DNA from: a sulfur-oxidizing endosymbiont of Gigantopelta aegis
GTDB lineage: Bacteria; Pseudomonadota; Gammaproteobacteria; GRL18
Length of the DNA: 64,000 nucleotides
Assembly: GCF_016097415.1 (NCBI RefSeq)
Contig: NZ_JAEHGE010000001.1
Location: 3,149,157-3,213,156, forward strand
Reading direction: 5' to 3'
The translations under genes and the position numbers were made by a program. Positions 62,584 to 64,000 of this stretch are shown piece by piece. The number at the start of each line of letters is the position of its first letter. Position 1 is the stretch's first letter. The notes beneath the pieces were generated by a model. The model did not search any database and was not told the origin of the DNA. It saw only the letters and a list, made by a program, of their open reading frames with translations.

Positions 62584-64000
62584 TTATTTATAATCTATGT
62601 TTTTATTCGCATACGGAATTTTAATGGTAAAACAAGTTCCTTTTCCAAGTTCCGATACCACTTGAATCGAACCATTATGATCTTTGGTTACAATAAAATA
62701 AGATAACGAAAGCCCAATTCCTGTACCAATACCCACTTCTTTTGTGGTAAAAAAGGGTTCGAAAATTCTTTTTTTATTTTCATCACTGATACCGGGGCCA
62801 TTATCTTTTATTTCTATACAAGCATGATTATTTTCCTGATAGAGCCTGATATGAATTTTAGACTGATGTGACTCTGGCATATCTTTCATGGACTGTGCGG
62901 CATTTCTTAGCAAGTTCATAATAACCTGTTCCAACTTGGTTTTTTTGCAGGCTATTGCTTCCATTTCAGTATCATATTGAGTCTGTATATCAAAATCTCG
63001 AAAATGATAATTTTTTTTCATATCATAATCATTCATTGATAAATTAATGGCTTCATCAATCAAGTCTGATAATTTTTCTACCATCGTTGAACTACTTTGA
63101 TGGCTGAAGCTGAGCATACTCTTTACTAACTTGGACGTACGACCACCACATTCTCTGATACCATCAAGCAATTGGATGATGCCACGCTGTTGTAGATAGT
63201 CATGAATAATTTCCATCGTGACATTACAGGCTTCTGCTTGTTGTTGATTTTTTTTGTTATCCACTGCAACCCGGTTTGTGATCACCTGAGCATTTTGCAT
63301 AATACTACCCAAGGGGGTATTAATTTCATGTGCCATGCCTGCGGCCAGACCACCGACCATAAGCATTTTATCCGTTTGCAATAAGGCTTCTTCCAACTTA
63401 ACTCTCTCACTAATATCATCAATACGAATAACAGCACTATTCTTTAATATACTGGATTCTTCAGTGATAGAAATAGGATAAATAATAATATCACAGAGAA
63501 TGGATTTATCATGAAAGTGAAAGTTAAATTTTTCTTTTGTTTCAGTCGTAGAACGAATGACAGCACGATAAATCAAGTCATTGATACCTTCTAAAACAGG
63601 TAGAACTTGTTCTATGGGTTGTTTGAACACGCTTTCATAACTGAGTCCTGTAAAAATTTCAGTTTGAGTATTCCAGTGTGTGATCCACCCTTCACCGGTT
63701 ACTCCAATCAACATTGATGGCATTGAGTTAATCATACCATCGAGGTATTTCCTCATTTTCAGGTTTTCATTTAACAGTCTTTTTATTGCACCTTGTTGTT
63801 GCTGTTCTTGTTTATAGAGTTGCCATTTAGTGGTTAGTTGCAGTGCAATTTGCGCCAACTCATCATTATCAAAAGGCTTTCTTAGGTAGAGTAGTTTTTC
63901 TGGATGGCCAATTTTATTGACAATATGACTCCGTGAAACATCAGCATAGGCTGTGACTATGACAATTTCTATATCGGGATCAAGTTCACGTATTTTTTTT
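62584..64000 (-). CDS. REC-PAS-histidine kinase hybrid (5' end outside window)
   Basis: The frame is open to the right edge; the part upstream of 63858 reads DPDIEIVIVTAYADVSRSHI, then KLLYLRKPFDNDELAQIALQ, the second half of a REC domain. A PAS domain follows (SMPSMLIGVTGEGWITHWNT; FTGLSYESVFKQPIEQVLP), then a dimerisation helix with the phospho-acceptor His (GLAAGMAHEINTPLGSIMQN) and HATPase boxes (VIMNLLRNAAQSM; IKDNGPGISDENKKRIFEPF; GIGLSLSYFIV). It should phosphorylate itself and may pass phosphate to a REC protein. It lies upstream of, and in the same orientation as, the kinase at 61624-62520. The catalytic parts are intact. Confidence 0.9.
   Translation of the reverse strand, partial: KKIRELDPDIEIVIVTAYADVSRSHIVNKIGHPEKLLYLRKPFDNDELAQIALQLTTKWQLYKQEQQQQGAIKRLLNENLKMRKYLDGMINSMPSMLIGVTGEGWITHWNTQTEIFTGLSYESVFKQPIEQVLPVLEGINDLIYRAVIRSTTETKEKFNFHFHDKSILCDIIIYPISITEESSILKNSAVIRIDDISERVKLEEALLQTDKMLMVGGLAAGMAHEINTPLGSIMQNAQVITNRVAVDNKKNQQQAEACNVTMEIIHDYLQQRGIIQLLDGIRECGGRTSKLVKSMLSFSHQSSSTMVEKLSDLIDEAINLSMNDYDMKKNYHFRDFDIQTQYDTEMEAIACKKTKLEQVIMNLLRNAAQSMKDMPESHQSKIHIRLYQENNHACIEIKDNGPGISDENKKRIFEPFFTTKEVGIGTGIGLSLSYFIVTKDHNGSIQVVSELGKGTCFTIKIPYANKNIDYK

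Overview
The window is about 40% GC by eye and looks like a gammaproteobacterial chromosome. The markers are oxyR with a rubrerythrin and a glutathione reductase, the tesA / ybbA-ybbP divergent unit, ubiC-ubiA, recG, MSHA biogenesis genes and djlA. A secreted Gly/Asn/Tyr-rich protein (15007-15585) resembles sulfur globule envelope proteins, so a sulfur-oxidising lineage (Thiotrichales/Chromatiales type or a thiotrophic symbiont) is likely. This is inferred from the sequence; I could not run a taxonomic search.

Layout. 1-3.4 kb: an IS3 relic, a gutted serine recombinase, two toxin-antitoxin pairs, an orphan PAAR gene and a probable Tn3-type transposase remnant. 3.5-5.8 kb: an IS66-family element sitting inside a palindromic repeat, with an 8-bp target duplication. 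6.0-16.6 kb: mostly intact core genes (DUF302, oxyR-rubrerythrin, gor, ybbP-ybbA/tesA, sulfur globule protein, diguanylate cyclase). 16.9-26.5 kb: a REC/degenerate-GGDEF gene and an RND efflux operon (adaptor plus permease), each cut by insertion sequences. Target duplications let the original genes be rebuilt. 26.4-39.5 kb: a graveyard of frameshifted, truncated and fused genes (a lipoprotein, purD, an alpha/beta hydrolase, a CopD-like gene, djlA, a HIT gene, yjbQ, an HU-like gene, a CBS gene, cbpA, a deg protease, trpC, bioA, a DsbA-like gene), with several local duplications. 39.5-57.6 kb: long intact genes (mshI-type genes, ubiC-ubiA, recG, a Kazal-domain protein, an IS30 element, an MFS exporter, a TonB receptor, an 1837-residue Ser/Thr kinase / AAA / GAF / histidine kinase). 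58-64 kb: an NRPS-like relic, a third IS3 copy, and a cluster of REC and histidine-kinase genes running off the right edge.

How the genes fit together. OxyR, rubrerythrin and glutathione reductase form a peroxide-defence group. The TonB receptor, MFS exporter and NRPS relic look like remains of a siderophore locus. The sensor proteins at 52-57 kb and 61-64 kb share an unusual 'HNIG' phospho-acceptor-like motif. The three nearly complete IS3 copies, IS66, IS1595 and IS30, plus at least three families of small palindromic repeats, have driven most of the gene loss. Many frameshifts lie in A/T homopolymers and cluster in 17-37 kb, so base-calling or assembly error must be excluded before all of them are called real pseudogenes.
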